Source: Planctomycetia bacterium (lineage in GTDB: Bacteria > Planctomycetota > Planctomycetia > Gemmatales > HRBIN36). From it: a stretch of 64,000 bases of DNA. Under the pieces are notes generated by a model that was not told the DNA's origin, did not search any database, and saw only the letters and a list, made by a program, of their open reading frames with translations. The stretch spans positions 149,382 through 213,381 of the forward strand of contig JAEUIE010000002.1 in assembly GCA_016795155.1 (NCBI GenBank). Direction: 5' to 3'. The position numbers and the translations under genes were made by a program. Positions 26,710 through 36,234 of this stretch are shown in pieces; the first letter of the stretch is position 1, and each line of letters starts with the position of its first letter.

Positions 26710-26931
26710 ATGAAATATGTAGTACTCGGTCTTCTCCTGTCCATCAGTGGCACTGGATGCAAAGTGCTAATGGACACCAATACCGAACAGCCACCGATTC
26801 AGGCGCCACCCTTAAAGGTAACGCAACGGGCTACTCCTATTCAGCCTGAAGAAGTCAATGCCGCCAACGCACACAGTAAGGCCAGACAATTGCTGGAAGA
26901 ACTGGAGAATGACAACGGCGAAGACAAGTAA
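26710..26931 (+). CDS. small lipoprotein, 73 aa
   Basis: Lipobox SGTGC (Cys at about residue 17) after a short hydrophobic leader (VVLGLLLSIS). The body is proline-rich (QPPIQAPPLKV) and then helical and acidic (ARQLLEELENDNGEDK). Probably attached to a membrane, partner of the preceding exported protein. Function unknown. Confidence 0.65.
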   Translation: MKYVVLGLLLSISGTGCKVLMDTNTEQPPIQAPPLKVTQRATPIQPEEVNAANAHSKARQLLEELENDNGEDK

Positions 26932-26949
26932 GAACAGCTGAAACGATAA

Positions 26950-26985
26950 GGCCCACGGATTATTCTCCGTGGGCCATTTTGTTGT
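26950..26985. terminator. bidirectional terminator
   Basis: GGCCCACGGA (26950-26959) pairs with TCCGTGGGCC (26966-26975), followed by ATTTTGTTG. It lies between convergent genes. Confidence 0.85.
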
Positions 26986-26997
26986 TCTTTGTAATCC

Positions 26998-27399
26998 TTA
27001 GAAATCATAATCAGATTTTGATTTCTGCAGGCCTGCTCGTTCGAGCAGTGGCTTGCCGAGAATGTCATCATCCATCATATCTTCGAGACGCTTGTCAGAC
27101 GGCATGGTGTACTTGATGGTGTAGCGACGCTTGGCGATGCCAATTTCATCACCTGGAATGAGCAGCTTGCGGGTAGCCACCCGCATGTTGTTCACCTTGG
27201 TGCCATTCGTGCTGTTCTTATCACTGATGTACCAGTACCCATCCTTGTAACTTAGTTCGCAGTGGATACTGGATATGTTCGGGAAGTCGAGGTATATGTC
27301 ACACGATCGGCGTCGTCCCAGCGACAACAAAGATCGGGTGAGCGGGATTGTGTCCCCACCTCCCATCGGAACCAGCTCACCGTGTGGCTGATTGTTCAT
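26998..27399 (-). CDS. FHA-domain protein
   Basis: 133 residues. The FHA signature is complete: LGRRRSCDIYLDFPNISSIHCEL (Gly-Arg, Ser-x-x-His) and SDKNSTNGTKVNNMRV (N-G of the phosphothreonine pocket). It binds phosphothreonine peptides in Ser/Thr kinase signalling, which is abundant in planctomycetes. No kinase is adjacent. A 35-residue tail (PSDKRLEDMMDDDI) is of unknown role. Confidence 0.92.
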   Translation of the reverse strand: MNNQPHGELVPMGGGDTIPLTRSLLSLGRRRSCDIYLDFPNISSIHCELSYKDGYWYISDKNSTNGTKVNNMRVATRKLLIPGDEIGIAKRRYTIKYTMPSDKRLEDMMDDDILGKPLLERAGLQKSKSDYDF

Positions 27400-27570
27400 G
27401 TGATTTCTCCGGAATACAGGAATGAGACTATAGATAACTGAAGTATACCTTCATCCTGAGTGGAGTTCCATCGTACACATGAAAATCTTGTCATGTTTTG
27501 ACATGGCCAGGGCGGTTTGATCAGCCCTGGTCAAAGCGTTTATCGGCAAATCTGTATGAACAACTTGTTA

Positions 27571-28899
27571 TTACTTGCTCAGGTCAACACAGATGCACTC
27601 TTTGTCGTTGCGTACATACATCCGTTTGTTGGCAAATGCAGGCATACACCAGACAACATCACGACCGAATGCGGTGTTAGTCATATCGATGACCTTGGCC
27701 CGATCGAGTTCCTTATAGCCTTGCGGGCTAAGCTCACAGATTATGATTTCGCCTAACTCATTAAAGAGCCAGTAGCGATCTCCCTGCTTGACGATGAAAG
27801 CAGTTTCGGAACCTGCGGGGCGCTTCTTCATGACATCGGTGGTTTGCCAGAGCCGTTTGCCTGTTGCCATTTCCATGCCATAGAACATGCCGCTTTGATC
27901 AAAGCCGTACAGCGTGCCATTGTCCAGAAACGGTTGGACATTGACCGGGCAGATACCTGCACCACGTTTATCGCGCCAGACTTCCGTTGCGCCTGGCTTA
28001 TCGGTGTTGAGTTTCAGTAACAGGTTCTTGTTGGAAAAACCAGCAACATACATCAGATTGTTCCAGACTACCGGTGCCATGATAATGGAGCCGTTGGAAG
28101 CCTGATAGGGAACAGACCAGTATTCCTGGCCGTTCTCGGGATTAACGGAGGTGACTGCATCGGGACGGTAGAGAATGAGCTGACGAACACCTGCTAACTT
28201 GATGATGGTAGGTGGCGAGTAGCCTTGTTCGGATGAAGTCAGTGCTTTCCAGATTTCTTTGCCGGTGTCCTTATCAAAGGCTACAACATGGCTGCCTTCG
28301 CCGCCTACCAGTGTAATCAGTTTATTACCATCGATCAGAGGGTGAGCGGAATAACCCCAGAGCGCTGCTTTGGTGTTGTATTCCTTTGTCAGATCATGTG
28401 ACCAGACGACTTTTCCGCTGGCTGCATCGAAGCAGTACAAATGCCCTTCAGCACCCAGGGTGTAGACTTTGCCTTGATGGACCACTGGTGTGCATCGTGG
28501 GCCAGCAGGATAGGAAATGGTGTAAATGACTGGGTATTCATGCTTCCAAAGTTCTTCACCATTCGCAGCATTCAGGCAGCGAACGCGTTCTTTTCCGGTG
28601 AAGCTCTGGTCGCGTTTGAAGTTTTCGACTTTGGAATTCTGTGTGGATGCATAATCGGTGACATAGAGTTTATCCCCTACCACAGCGGGGCCGGAGTAGC
28701 CACCCTCAGTTTTCACTCGCCAGAGAACCTTGGGGCCGCCGCTGGGGAACTTGTCGAGAAGGCCTGTTTCCCGCCAGGTGTTATCCCGTTCTGGTCCCAT
28801 CCAGTGAGGCCAATCATCAGCATGGATGCAGGGAGTGGCCAGAAAGCCAAGGCAAACTAGCATGAGTTTCATTCGCTTGAATACTTGCGATATCATCAT
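27571..28899 (-). CDS. PQQ-type beta-propeller protein, exported
   Basis: 442 residues. A signal peptide around residues 10-27 ([19 protein letters not shown]) precedes [13 protein letters not shown], an opening common to planctomycete PQQ-like quinoprotein repeats. Blades are seen as [41 protein letters not shown], and [11 protein letters not shown]. The start at 28899 has AAAGGTGAA upstream and overlaps the thiS-thiG stop by 4 bases (ATGA). An alternative start is 28872. Dehydrogenase activity is not implied, as the catalytic residues of alcohol dehydrogenases were not identified. Confidence 0.83.
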   Translation of the reverse strand: MMISQVFKRMKLMLVCLGFLATPCIHADDWPHWMGPERDNTWRETGLLDKFPSGGPKVLWRVKTEGGYSGPAVVGDKLYVTDYASTQNSKVENFKRDQSFTGKERVRCLNAANGEELWKHEYPVIYTISYPAGPRCTPVVHQGKVYTLGAEGHLYCFDAASGKVVWSHDLTKEYNTKAALWGYSAHPLIDGNKLITLVGGEGSHVVAFDKDTGKEIWKALTSSEQGYSPPTIIKLAGVRQLILYRPDAVTSVNPENGQEYWSVPYQASNGSIIMAPVVWNNLMYVAGFSNKNLLLKLNTDKPGATEVWRDKRGAGICPVNVQPFLDNGTLYGFDQSGMFYGMEMATGKRLWQTTDVMKKRPAGSETAFIVKQGDRYWLFNELGEIIICELSPQGYKELDRAKVIDMTNTAFGRDVVWCMPAFANKRMYVRNDKECICVDLSK

Positions 28900-29990
28900 T
28901 TCACCTTTGCTGGTTGAGAGTGGATAAGACCTTCAGTGGGGCTTGATGCAGTAGCATATCGCTTCCGGGGCATACGACCAGCCAGGTAAGCCAGTCGCCC
29001 AGCCTCGCAGGCATGTTTCATAGAATGTGCCATTTGCACGGGGTTACGTGCATGGGCAATGGCTGAATTGAGCAGTACTCCATCACAGCCCAGTTCCATG
29101 GCGAACGCAACATCGCTGGCTGTTCCCACACCGGCATCAATGATGACGGGATAATCGGGATCGCCTTCCTTCAGATATTCGAGGACGATCAGGATGTTGT
29201 TGGCATTGAGCACGCCTTGCCCGCTGCCGATGGGGGAGCCAGCAGGCATCACGCAGGCAGCGCCGGCTTCCTTGAGTCTGCGGGCCATGATGGGGTCATC
29301 ACTGGTGTAGACCATCACCTGAAAGCCATCTTTGACCAGTTCGACGGTAGCTTCGAGTGTGGCAATAGGATCAGGCAACAGGGTTTTGGTATCTGCCAGG
29401 CATTCGAGTTTGACCCAGCGAGCCCCCGGGTTGTTGTAACCTTCAAGAATTTCTCTTCCTAACCGAGCGTGACGCACTGCATCAGGCGCGTTGAAACAGC
29501 CTGCGGTGTTGGGAAGTATCGTGTAGCGATCCATGTCGATGAAATCGAGCAGGCTTTTACCTTCTTTATCAAAAAGACGTTCTCGGCGAACTGCGACGGT
29601 AAGTACATCACAGCCACTGGCTTGGAGACAGTCACGCATGACTTCGTGGCTGCTGTATTTACCAGAGCCGGTGATGAGTCTGCTGTTGAAGGTGAAGCCA
29701 GCGACTTGGAGGGGAGAGTCCAACGCTTCACTCTTCTGAGAAAACCCCTCACCCCCAACCCCTCTCCCCTGGGGGGAGAGGGGAGTATATGAGCCGCCGC
29801 CTACTAAAGTTACAATTTCAACCTGGTCGCCATCTTTGAGAACGGTTTGTGCATGTTGCTGTCGGGGAACGAGTTCCTGGTTGACTTCAATCGCCAATCG
29901 CTTGGGGTCGTGCTTGAGTTGTGAAATGAGATCGCAAAGTGTGCCTTCCGGTGCCTGGTATGGTTTACCATTGAGAATAATGTTGAGCAT
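28896..29990 (-). CDS. thiG: fused ThiS-ThiG thiazole synthase
   Basis: 364 residues. Residues 1-66 are a ThiS sulfur carrier ([11 protein letters not shown] ... LVGGG), normally ending in Gly-Gly. Residues about 97-350 are Thi[48 protein letters not shown] and [29 protein letters not shown]. ThiG condenses deoxyxylulose phosphate, dehydroglycine and the ThiS thiocarboxylate into the thiazole of thiamine. In a fusion the GG is internal, so processing or an altered sulfur route is required. The linker (about 68-90) is encoded by a palindromic repeat (see 29759). Downstream gene overlaps by 4 bases. Confidence 0.9.
   Translation of the reverse strand: MLNIILNGKPYQAPEGTLCDLISQLKHDPKRLAIEVNQELVPRQQHAQTVLKDGDQVEIVTLVGGGSYTPLSPQGRGVGGEGFSQKSEALDSPLQVAGFTFNSRLITGSGKYSSHEVMRDCLQASGCDVLTVAVRRERLFDKEGKSLLDFIDMDRYTILPNTAGCFNAPDAVRHARLGREILEGYNNPGARWVKLECLADTKTLLPDPIATLEATVELVKDGFQVMVYTSDDPIMARRLKEAGAACVMPAGSPIGSGQGVLNANNILIVLEYLKEGDPDYPVIIDAGVGTASDVAFAMELGCDGVLLNSAIAHARNPVQMAHSMKHACEAGRLAYLAGRMPRKRYATASSPTEGLIHSQPAKVK
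29759..29783. repeat. palindromic repeat inside the ThiS-ThiG linker
   Basis: CCCCTCTCCCC (29759-29769), a 3-base loop and GGGGAGAGGGG (29773-29783). The minus-strand gene reads it in frame as a [13 protein letters not shown] segment. The flanking sequence (CCCCTCACCCCCAACCCC) is the common dispersed repeat of the [13 protein letters not shown] kind. It may be a mobile palindrome fixed in a tolerant linker. Confidence 0.75.
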
Positions 29991-30390
29991 GCGGTGCGGT
30001 CCATAGTTGAGGCAGGTATTCTATGGTGAGAGCAGGGGAAAGGTGAGTGACTCGAAGGCAGGTTGGCGTTCGTGACCTGTGCCACACCCCGGCGTGTATT
30101 CACATCGGGGTATGGTTCGCAATGAACCGTGTGGCATCTCAATTTCTTATCAGTGTGAAACACGAGTTATCGAGGCGGACCTTGACATGAGTTTATGTCG
30201 AAGTGTGGCACGGGTGTCGAATTGCAAGGTCCCCAGGCTGTGGTAAATTCCTCCCATACCTGGTTTATCTCTATTGAAGTCATTGCCCTAGCTGAAAAGT
30301 GATAAGTACGCTATACAGGTTGCCCGTCCAACGGTGGATCAACATGGAGGTTCGCCGCCTCGTGGACATTCGTGGTTTGTGGAGACGTGT

Positions 30391-30675
30391 ATGAGTAGTC
30401 CGAAGATGTGGCGTTCGATGTGGGAAGCAACCGGCAAGCTGGCAGGATATGTTGGCCTGTCGGTTCCAGGACTGAGCGAAGAAAAACAGGCTGAAAGGCC
30501 TGCCACGCGCTGTCCACAGTGCGAGCAGAAGTTGCGTTATTCACACAACAAGGCAGGGCGTGAAGCTCAATGTCCTCGCTGTTCGCATCGTTTCATGCTT
30601 CCTTTGCGTGCACGGCCTGTCTTCCCGAAGTATAAAGCCCGGGTAGGCTACAGTGCAGTGCGCGAACGTCTGTAA
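30391..30675 (+). CDS. zinc-ribbon protein
   Basis: 94 residues from ATG 30391, with GGAGACGTGT upstream. Two CxxC pairs, CPQCEQKL and CPRCSHRF, 17-18 residues apart form one zinc ribbon (about 41-67). The rest is basic. Lone zinc ribbons like this are frequent in planctomycetes. The target is unknown. A hairpin terminator follows. Confidence 0.78.
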   Translation: MSSPKMWRSMWEATGKLAGYVGLSVPGLSEEKQAERPATRCPQCEQKLRYSHNKAGREAQCPRCSHRFMLPLRARPVFPKYKARVGYSAVRERL

Positions 30676-30731
30676 CGCGCCATCTCCTGGACGAGTAGTG
30701 ATTCTTGCGATCACGTTCGTCAACTGACCGG

Positions 30732-30762
30732 CCTCCGGATGTCGCTATCCGGAGGTTTTATT
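30732..30762 (+). terminator. terminator after zinc-ribbon gene
   Basis: CCTCCGGAT (30732-30740) pairs with ATCCGGAGG (30747-30755), then TTTTATT. It abuts the stop of the convergent HIT gene. Confidence 0.88.
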
Positions 30763-31270
30763 ATTCTTTTGCAAGACTCTCTACCAGCAAGTGACGGAAG
30801 GCTTCCAGCGATTGCGAGATCACTTTGGTCTGTGCAAGCACCGGCATAAAATTGGTATCGCCATTCCAGCGGGGAACTACATGCCAGTGCAGGTGGCCCG
30901 GCAGACCGGCGCCAGCGACGCGGCCCAAATTCAACCCGACGTTGTAACCATCAGGCTTCATGAAACGATCCATATGGTTCATCATCAACCGAACGTTGTG
31001 CTGCAAATCAAGCAATACATCATCACTCAATTCATTCAACGTGGCGGAATGTGTGAGAGGGGCGATTAACAGGTGGCCATTGTTGTAGGGATATTTGTTG
31101 AGTTGCACGACGCTGAACTTGCTGCGGTAGGCAATCAAATGTGCAGCATCGTTATTATCCGCGATGCCCTGACAGATGAAACAGGTATGGGCAGGCTGTG
31201 GAGCAGGGGGTGTTGATACTGCATTGGTGATGTATTCCAAACGCCAGGGGGCCCAGAGTCTATCCTGCAT
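30761..31270 (-). CDS. HIT-family hydrolase (Ap4A-type)
   Basis: 169 residues. Starts MQDRLWAPWRLEYI, typical of the Ap4A phosphorylase/hydrolase branch. CFICQG and PYNNGHLLIAPL precede the catalytic triad GLPGHLHWHVVPRW (His-x-His-x-His). The zinc-binding Cys pair (C-x-x-C) is seen. It likely cleaves dinucleoside polyphosphates or adenylylated compounds in the cytosol. Confidence 0.92.
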   Translation of the reverse strand: MQDRLWAPWRLEYITNAVSTPPAPQPAHTCFICQGIADNNDAAHLIAYRSKFSVVQLNKYPYNNGHLLIAPLTHSATLNELSDDVLLDLQHNVRLMMNHMDRFMKPDGYNVGLNLGRVAGAGLPGHLHWHVVPRWNGDTNFMPVLAQTKVISQSLEAFRHLLVESLAKE

Positions 31271-31359
31271 ATGGCTATTCCTTCATTGACACGGGCATGC
31301 GATCTTTCAAGAATACTCTAAGGTTTTTATGAGTTAAGTCAGAGCATATCAATTTCTGC

Positions 31360-32100
31360 ATGCGTAATATCAAGCTCATAATCAGTTATGATGGTACCGA
31401 CTTTTTTGGTTGGCAAAGGCAGAAAGAGTTCCGTACCGTTCAGCAGGAACTGGAAGATGTGTTGTTGCAATTAAGTTGTGGAAAAGAGATACGTTGTCAT
31501 GCCAGTGGTAGAACGGATACAGGTGTGCATGCAGTTGGACAGGTGGTGCATTTTCACTGCGAACTGAAAATGACTGCGGAGAAGCTGCTGCGAGCAATCA
31601 ATGGCCTGTTGCCTAAGGATATCGTGGCGAAATCGGCAGAAGATGTACCTCTTGAATTTGATGCCAGCAGATCTGCGAAACGCAAGTTGTATCGCTATGT
31701 GATTACTGATCAGCCTATGCCTGATGTTTTCATGCGAAGATACAGTTGGTTTTTTCCGTATGGCAGGCTGGATGTTGGCAAGATGAACCAGGCTGCACCA
31801 TGCCTGCTGGGCACGCACGATTTTCGTTGTTTCGAAACGGATTGGCCTAATCGCAAGTCATCGGTACGTACCATCACTTATCTGCAGGTGAATCGTGTTG
31901 AGCCTTATGTCTGGATTGATGTGGAGGCTAACGGTTTTCTCTATAACATGGTGCGGGCCATTACGGGTACGCTGGTGAATGTAGGGCGAGGCTATTGGCC
32001 GGTTGAGCAGGTGAAGCAGATTCTGGAAAGTATGGATCGAACCCAGGCGGGGCCGACAGCTCCGCCCGAAGGATTATTTCTCATGCGGGTGACTTATTGA
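31360..32100 (+). CDS. truA: tRNA pseudouridine synthase A
   Basis: 246 residues. Catalytic Asp in GRTDTGVHA (about residue 52), with ISYDGTDFFGWQRQ at the start and the second-domain stretch GTHDFRCFE and ANGFLYNMVRAITGTLVNVGRG. It makes pseudouridine at positions 38-40 of the anticodon stem-loop. Upstream ribosome site not strong (AAGTCAGAG). It overlaps the convergent glycosyltransferase gene by 7 bases. Confidence 0.96.
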   Translation: MRNIKLIISYDGTDFFGWQRQKEFRTVQQELEDVLLQLSCGKEIRCHASGRTDTGVHAVGQVVHFHCELKMTAEKLLRAINGLLPKDIVAKSAEDVPLEFDASRSAKRKLYRYVITDQPMPDVFMRRYSWFFPYGRLDVGKMNQAAPCLLGTHDFRCFETDWPNRKSSVRTITYLQVNRVEPYVWIDVEANGFLYNMVRAITGTLVNVGRGYWPVEQVKQILESMDRTQAGPTAPPEGLFLMRVTY

Positions 32101-33842
32101 CCTGTTGATTCAGCATTGATCTGCTTGATCATGTTTTGATTGCTGATCAACAGAATGTCCTGTCCAGCAGTGAAATCATGTCGTTGAGTGTGGATAGTCA
32201 ACTTGCCTGGCAACTGTTCTTCGAGATGAGGCCAGTCGCGTGCGGGGACAAACATGTAAACGGGTACTTTGGCCTGCAAGGTTTCTATTACCTGATCATG
32301 GTTTTTGCAGCGAATGACTTCCCGTTTCAGATAGAACACCATGCTCGGTCGGTTGTAATGATGATGAAAACCAACACGATAATCGCTCGTACCAATCTCG
32401 TGGAACAAGGCTTCAGCGAGTCGTTTACTGCCACGTTCCTGATCGGCAATCATCGGGCCAAAAGCACTGAGGCTGGCAGTTAGCAGTAAACTTCCTGCAA
32501 CGAGGGTGCCTATGCCCCATCCGATTTGCTGTTGTGACCACTTCTTCCAGGTCAGCCAGCCCGCAATCAACGGAATAAATCCAACCGGTAATAGCCAGAC
32601 AAGATCTGGCAAAGTCCTTCCTTCCAGCGCGGTAAGAGGAATCCATCCAGATACCACAGGTAAGGCAACCAGCAACAAAACTCCAATGGTGATGAAACAG
32701 ACGAGACAAGTTCGCCAGGCCCATGTGGGTATGATCGCAAAGCTACCACCACCAGGCTGAGCACTAAGTGACTTTTTCCACCAGTGCACCAGCCAGGCTG
32801 CAGTCAATAAAGCCAGCGGTGGATAAGTAGGCAGAACATAATTGGGCAGCTTGGTGGCAGCGATGGAAAAGACGATGAACCAGACTCCAACCCAACAGAT
32901 GAGTAAGCGGTAGGCCCAGCTTTTAGAATCCACAAAGGGTTTCACACCAGTCTGGATGCTATGCCAGAGAGTTGGTCCCAGGAATATTGACCAGGGTGCG
33001 AACGCAATCAGAATGACAATCAGATGGTAAAAGAACGGGCCCTGATGACCTTCCATGGGTGCATTGAAACGACTTATGTTATGAGTAAGGAAGAATCCCT
33101 TCAGGAATGCTCCACGCGTTTCATATCCCACATAGGCATACCAGGGTATCGCCAGCAGCAGACACCAGCCGATCGCTTGTAAAGTGCGGATTTGAAACAG
33201 GAATTTTATGTCACGTTGCCAAAGCAAAAACAGGATGATGACTGCTCCCGGAAGAGCGATGCCAACAGGGCCTTTGGTGAGCATGGCCAGGCCGGCACAA
33301 CAGCCGGTGAATATCAACCAGATGGGTTGACGGCGATCATAGGCTATGATCCATGTCAGGAACGTCAGTTGCACCAGGAAAATCAGTATCGCATCAGGGG
33401 TGACTGCGTGGCTGGAAACAGAAAACATAAAACTACTGCTGAGAATGAGCGCGGCAAGCAATCCCGTCACTTTGCTGAAAAGCCTTCGTCCTATTTCGTA
33501 ACAGGTCAGGAGACTTCCTATGCCAGCGAGGACTGATGGCAGTCGGGCAGACCATTCATTTACTCCAAACAGAGAATAACTTGCCTGTATCCACCAATAA
33601 AGCATGGCGGGCTTGTCAGTGCGCAGCTGGTAATTAAACGTTGGCACAACCAGATTACCGGCTTCGAGCATTTCGCGTGCACATTCTGCGTTATGTGCTT
33701 CATCCACATCCCAGAGGCCATGTTGCCCCAGGTTTGGGAGAAACATTAATAAACCAGTGCAGATCAGAATGGTATAAGCGTAGTGCCTGCCTGCTAATCG
33801 CCTGATTTTATCCATTAACTGGTCGGTATTCGATGCTGCCAT
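32094..33842 (-). CDS. GT39-family (ArnT-like) glycosyltransferase
   Basis: 582 residues. The N-terminal LWDVDEAHNAECAREM is the Asp-Glu motif of the first extracytoplasmic loop of ArnT/PMT enzymes, which transfer sugars from polyprenyl phosphate donors. About 11-12 hydrophobic segments follow (for example 20-38, 115-140, 280-300, 365-385, 405-430), and a soluble C-terminal domain (about 490-582). Probably decorates lipid or protein in the outer membrane space. Acceptor unknown. Confidence 0.88.
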   Translation of the reverse strand: MAASNTDQLMDKIRRLAGRHYAYTILICTGLLMFLPNLGQHGLWDVDEAHNAECAREMLEAGNLVVPTFNYQLRTDKPAMLYWWIQASYSLFGVNEWSARLPSVLAGIGSLLTCYEIGRRLFSKVTGLLAALILSSSFMFSVSSHAVTPDAILIFLVQLTFLTWIIAYDRRQPIWLIFTGCCAGLAMLTKGPVGIALPGAVIILFLLWQRDIKFLFQIRTLQAIGWCLLLAIPWYAYVGYETRGAFLKGFFLTHNISRFNAPMEGHQGPFFYHLIVILIAFAPWSIFLGPTLWHSIQTGVKPFVDSKSWAYRLLICWVGVWFIVFSIAATKLPNYVLPTYPPLALLTAAWLVHWWKKSLSAQPGGGSFAIIPTWAWRTCLVCFITIGVLLLVALPVVSGWIPLTALEGRTLPDLVWLLPVGFIPLIAGWLTWKKWSQQQIGWGIGTLVAGSLLLTASLSAFGPMIADQERGSKRLAEALFHEIGTSDYRVGFHHHYNRPSMVFYLKREVIRCKNHDQVIETLQAKVPVYMFVPARDWPHLEEQLPGKLTIHTQRHDFTAGQDILLISNQNMIKQINAESTGQ

Positions 33843-33967
33843 CGTTCACATCATCCGTGAGTCAGTATCTGTCCAGTCCGAATTGACGTAACTGGCGAGC
33901 GGGAGTATAGTTCGGCCCGTTGGTTCTGCCTAGTCGAACCTTGTACTTGATCCCGAAGGGGCTGAAC

Positions 33968-35980
33968 ATGGCCGGCATACTATTGCTTGCGCTTTGCATT
34001 CTGCCTCAGGGTCCGCCTCAAGATCAGCCACCTTCGGGCGGGTTGCCTTTGCCTCGGGCCATGGATGCAGCTCCGCTGCGGGAAATGCTCTACAACCGCA
34101 ATCGACCCCAGGAACAGAGCCAGGCTGCCTTGCTGCTGATACAGTCCGATTCTGCTGAAGTAGCGGCACTGGTAACTTTTGAGATGAGTCGCTGGGATCG
34201 AGCCGACGTGTTTCAGGCGTTGGCATCAGCGATCCGGCTTCGCCGCGATCTTCGTTTCATGCCACCTCTGTTGGATGCATTGGCCGCGGAACAGGTTCCC
34301 ATTCGGCAGGCTTCTATTGAAACACTGTCTACCTTGCCTGCAGCCCAGGTTCACGAGGCACTTGTCAGGATTGCACAGGATCGAGCTATGGTAGCACTGC
34401 GAAGGCAGGCTGCTGCGGAAGCCTTGGGAAGGATTGCCAGCAAGGCCTGTGTCGTTTCCCTGATTGATCTGGTCAAGAGTGATTCGCCTGGCGTCAGGCA
34501 GGCAGCAATACAGTCTTTGCAGGAAATCAGCGGGCAGGATTATGGCGCTGATCTCAGCCAGTGGGAACGATGGTGGCAGGCCTATGTTCCACTCAGCGAC
34601 ACCGAATGGCAGGCAACACGCTTACGATTTTTTGCTGCACGTTCTCGACGATTGCGGGATGAGCTGGATCAGGCCGAATCGACATTGTTGCAGTTGCACA
34701 AGGAACTGCTCGATAAAGTGCTGCCTGCAGATTTGGCCAACACGTTACGCAATTTATCCAACAATCCTTATCCGGCAGTACGTGAACTTGCAGTTACCCG
34801 CATCGCAGAGCAGTTCAGTCGTAAAGATCTCGATCAACCTTCGCGCAAACAGTACACCGACATTCTTCTGACGCTCAGTAAGGATGCCAACGCCCTGGTG
34901 CAGCAGCGTGCTGTAGTATCGTTGGAGAAGGCAGATTCGCCTGAGGTATATCGACTCCTCATCGAGTTGCTTAGAGACCGTTCTTACAAAGTGCGGGCAG
35001 CAGCTGCACGCAGCTTGGGAAACTATCGTGGTAAAATTCCCTTGCCCGATACTCAGGAAAGCACACTGGCGGCTTTGGAAGCTGCTTTGAAAGATTCATC
35101 TTCCAATGTAGTGGCCCAGGCTGCCATCAGCATCGGTGCATTGCGGTTGCCACGATCAGGTGTATTGCTGGCAAGACTGTTGAAACATCCCACGGAAGAA
35201 GTTCGGCTGGCGGCCAGCGCGGCGCTCGAAACCGTAGCGAGTTGCCAGGTATACTTCGAAGTAATTGACGCATTAGATACCGTTTCACCAGAAGCACGCT
35301 TATATCTCGTGGGCTGTTTAGCCACGATTGGCGAAGTAGATGGTTTGCCGGAAGTGGAGCAGGCGCGACTGCTGAAACGTCTGGAGCAGATTCTCACTCA
35401 GGATGGAGACCCTGGAGTTCGCAGCAAGGCAGCCGTTGCCTTGGGAAAAGTGGGAGGCACTTCTGTTTTGACACTGCTTTGGCAAAGAGTGTACGGCAAT
35501 GAAGATTCCCGCGTGCAGGATCATGCCTGGCGGGCGCTGGTCGATATCCTTTATCGGCAGCAGAGTTGGACCTTGCTTAATCAGTGGGAACGATACTTGG
35601 CAGATCAAGGGCAGGGCGGAAAACGATTGCAGTTGCTTCAGGAAATTCGAGATCGTTGGGCCAGGGTGGAAGAAACACGCCAATATGCCGAAGTGCTGAC
35701 GATGGCACTCATCGATGCGGGACTTGCGCAAAAACAATGGTCACTCGTCATGCCGATCTGTCTGGAATTGATACGCAGTGCCCCGCAGGATTCACAACGA
35801 GAAGCAAGACTCAGGTTGCTTCTGATCGCTGGTCAACAGGCTGTTCAGGAAGGCAAGGGGAATGAGATCGTCATTATGCTGAAAGAAATCGATACTTATC
35901 TACCTGCATTCAAGGAATTGGCTGTAGCGTTTGATGATCTGAAAAGAAGAATTTCAGCATCACCCGGCGGGAATAAGTAA
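33968..35980 (+). CDS. exported HEAT-repeat protein
   Basis: 670 residues from ATG 33968, with GAAGGGG upstream; an in-frame earlier ATG (33920) lacks this. The signal is AGILLLALCILPQG. The body is tandem HEAT/PBS-lyase-like repeats with paired helices (for example LVKSDSPGVRQAAIQSLQEI, LLRDRSYKVRAAAARSLGNY, LLKHPTEEVRLAASAALETV and LTQDGDPGVRSKAAVALGKV). It is a protein-binding scaffold in the periplasm. The last gene before the tRNA and the mobile element. Confidence 0.88.
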   Translation: MAGILLLALCILPQGPPQDQPPSGGLPLPRAMDAAPLREMLYNRNRPQEQSQAALLLIQSDSAEVAALVTFEMSRWDRADVFQALASAIRLRRDLRFMPPLLDALAAEQVPIRQASIETLSTLPAAQVHEALVRIAQDRAMVALRRQAAAEALGRIASKACVVSLIDLVKSDSPGVRQAAIQSLQEISGQDYGADLSQWERWWQAYVPLSDTEWQATRLRFFAARSRRLRDELDQAESTLLQLHKELLDKVLPADLANTLRNLSNNPYPAVRELAVTRIAEQFSRKDLDQPSRKQYTDILLTLSKDANALVQQRAVVSLEKADSPEVYRLLIELLRDRSYKVRAAAARSLGNYRGKIPLPDTQESTLAALEAALKDSSSNVVAQAAISIGALRLPRSGVLLARLLKHPTEEVRLAASAALETVASCQVYFEVIDALDTVSPEARLYLVGCLATIGEVDGLPEVEQARLLKRLEQILTQDGDPGVRSKAAVALGKVGGTSVLTLLWQRVYGNEDSRVQDHAWRALVDILYRQQSWTLLNQWERYLADQGQGGKRLQLLQEIRDRWARVEETRQYAEVLTMALIDAGLAQKQWSLVMPICLELIRSAPQDSQREARLRLLLIAGQQAVQEGKGNEIVIMLKEIDTYLPAFKELAVAFDDLKRRISASPGGNK

Positions 35981-36055
35981 ACCTTGGAATTGCTGCGAAG
36001 TCCTAAGAGCAGGTCTAGCCTGCAGTATGTCATAGTAGTAAACTTCAAGAGGATA

Positions 36056-36130
<75 letters not shown>

Positions 36131-36234
36131 CTGAAGTAAACCTCGGTGTTTTACCGGGGTTTTCTTATTTGGTGGAGATCCCGTGTGTAGAATCTTGCGT
36201 CCAAAATGCACGGTTCATGCACGGATCTCCCACC

